Assembly: GCA_030665925.1 (NCBI GenBank)
Contig: DAOUYX010000119.1
Span: 1-5,159, forward strand
DNA length: 5,159 bases
Direction of reading: 5' to 3'
From: Methanosarcinales archaeon
Lineage (GTDB): Archaea; Halobacteriota; Syntropharchaeia; Alkanophagales; Methanospirareceae
Under the pieces are notes generated by a model. It searched no databases, had not been told where the DNA came from, and worked only from the letters and a program-made list of their open reading frames with translations. Within the stretch, counting starts at the first letter, position 1. Every line of letters starts with the position of its first letter. Shown here piece after piece: positions 4,971-5,159 of the stretch. Both the position numbers and the translations under genes were made by a program.

Positions 4971-5159
4971 TTAAGAAATAGAGCCTATAATGGTATTAAG
5001 GGTATGAAAGTATGTGCCAAAACCCATCAGAATCATACCCGTGCCTATGGTAGCTAAAATTAACCCCATCAAACGTGTTATCACGTTGATACCGCTTTGC
5101 CCCAGATGTCCGACAATTTTTTCGGATGACAAAAAGCACAGATACGTGATCCCGCATAT
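4971..5159 (-). CDS. MarC-family integral membrane protein, C-terminal part
   Basis: The frame enters from the right edge, so the start is outside the window; 62 residues plus TAA are visible. The reading EKIVGHLGQSGINVITRLMG followed by LILATIGTGMILMGFGTYF matches the last transmembrane portion of MarC/UPF0056 proteins, whose C-terminus typically has 'LGxxGxxVxxRxMGLxLAAIxxQ' and a final hydrophobic helix. MarC proteins are six-helix inner-membrane proteins; the name comes from an early link to multiple antibiotic resistance that was not upheld, and their transport function is unknown. The intact C-terminus with a normal stop suggests a working gene. It directly precedes the truncated P-type ATPase on the same strand. 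Confidence 0.8.
   Translation of the reverse strand: MCGITYLCFLSSEKIVGHLGQSGINVITRLMGLILATIGTGMILMGFGTYFHTLNTIIGSIS

Noticed and set aside
1..5159. CRISPR array, tRNA, rRNA or a phage/defence cassette
   Set aside because: I saw no regularly spaced direct repeats, no cloverleaf-like or rRNA-like sequence, and no nuclease, toxin-antitoxin or phage structural motif. All sizeable stretches are explained by the genes and remnants listed.

Overview
The window looks archaeal. The evidence is an HdrA-type (heterodisulfide reductase subunit A) iron-sulfur flavoprotein, TATA-box promoter architecture with oligo-T terminators, a bacterial-style ribosome binding site, and secreted proteins ending in a VPTLTPIGLIAL-type hydrophobic sorting tail plus an Arg/Lys cluster. 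Together these suggest a methanogen or methane/alkane-oxidising relative of the Methanomicrobia or ANME-1 (Methanophagales) kind. The lineage is an inference and no marker here proves it. Most genes are broken: this is a scar-rich accessory region, and I see no coherent new multi-gene system.

Layout, left to right. (1) At 1-435 (+) is a small helix-hairpin-helix, DNA-glycosylase-like protein, possibly cut by the left edge. (2) At 411-1568 (+) is a 5'-truncated hdrA. Its FAD-binding N-terminal half is missing, its frame overlaps the end of the previous gene, and it has an in-frame TAG at 630-632 with HdrA homology on both sides. (3) At 1650-2513 (-), convergent with hdrA, is an apparently intact exported protein. 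Its ectodomain resembles a bacterial PEP-CTERM family but it carries the archaeal VPTLTPIGL tail. It has a clear TATA box, Shine-Dalgarno and oligo-T terminator. (4) At 2628-2886 is a diverged second copy of the hdrA 3' end, the convergent intergenic region and a sorting-tail 3' end. (5) At 2793-3327 (-) is the C-terminal remnant of a subtilisin-like protease with the same tail. (6) At about 3328-4690 is an IS4-family insertion sequence with a full-length transposase. (7) At 4691-4946 (-) is the N-terminal stub of a P-type (proton-type) ATPase, frameshifted in an 11-nt homopolymer. (8) At 4971-5159 (-) is the C-terminus of a MarC-family membrane protein running off the right edge, 24 bp upstream of the ATPase start.

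Reading of the whole. Two units of the form [hdrA 3' end -> <- surface protein with identical tail] sit in tandem, the second with its hdrA reduced to 29 codons. The IS lies between two unrelated truncated genes, protease C-terminus on one side and ATPase N-terminus on the other. It therefore marks a deletion or inter-element recombination junction and not a simple insertion. The probably functional genes are the sorting-tail protein, the transposase, the MarC gene (partial here) and perhaps the glycosylase-like protein.
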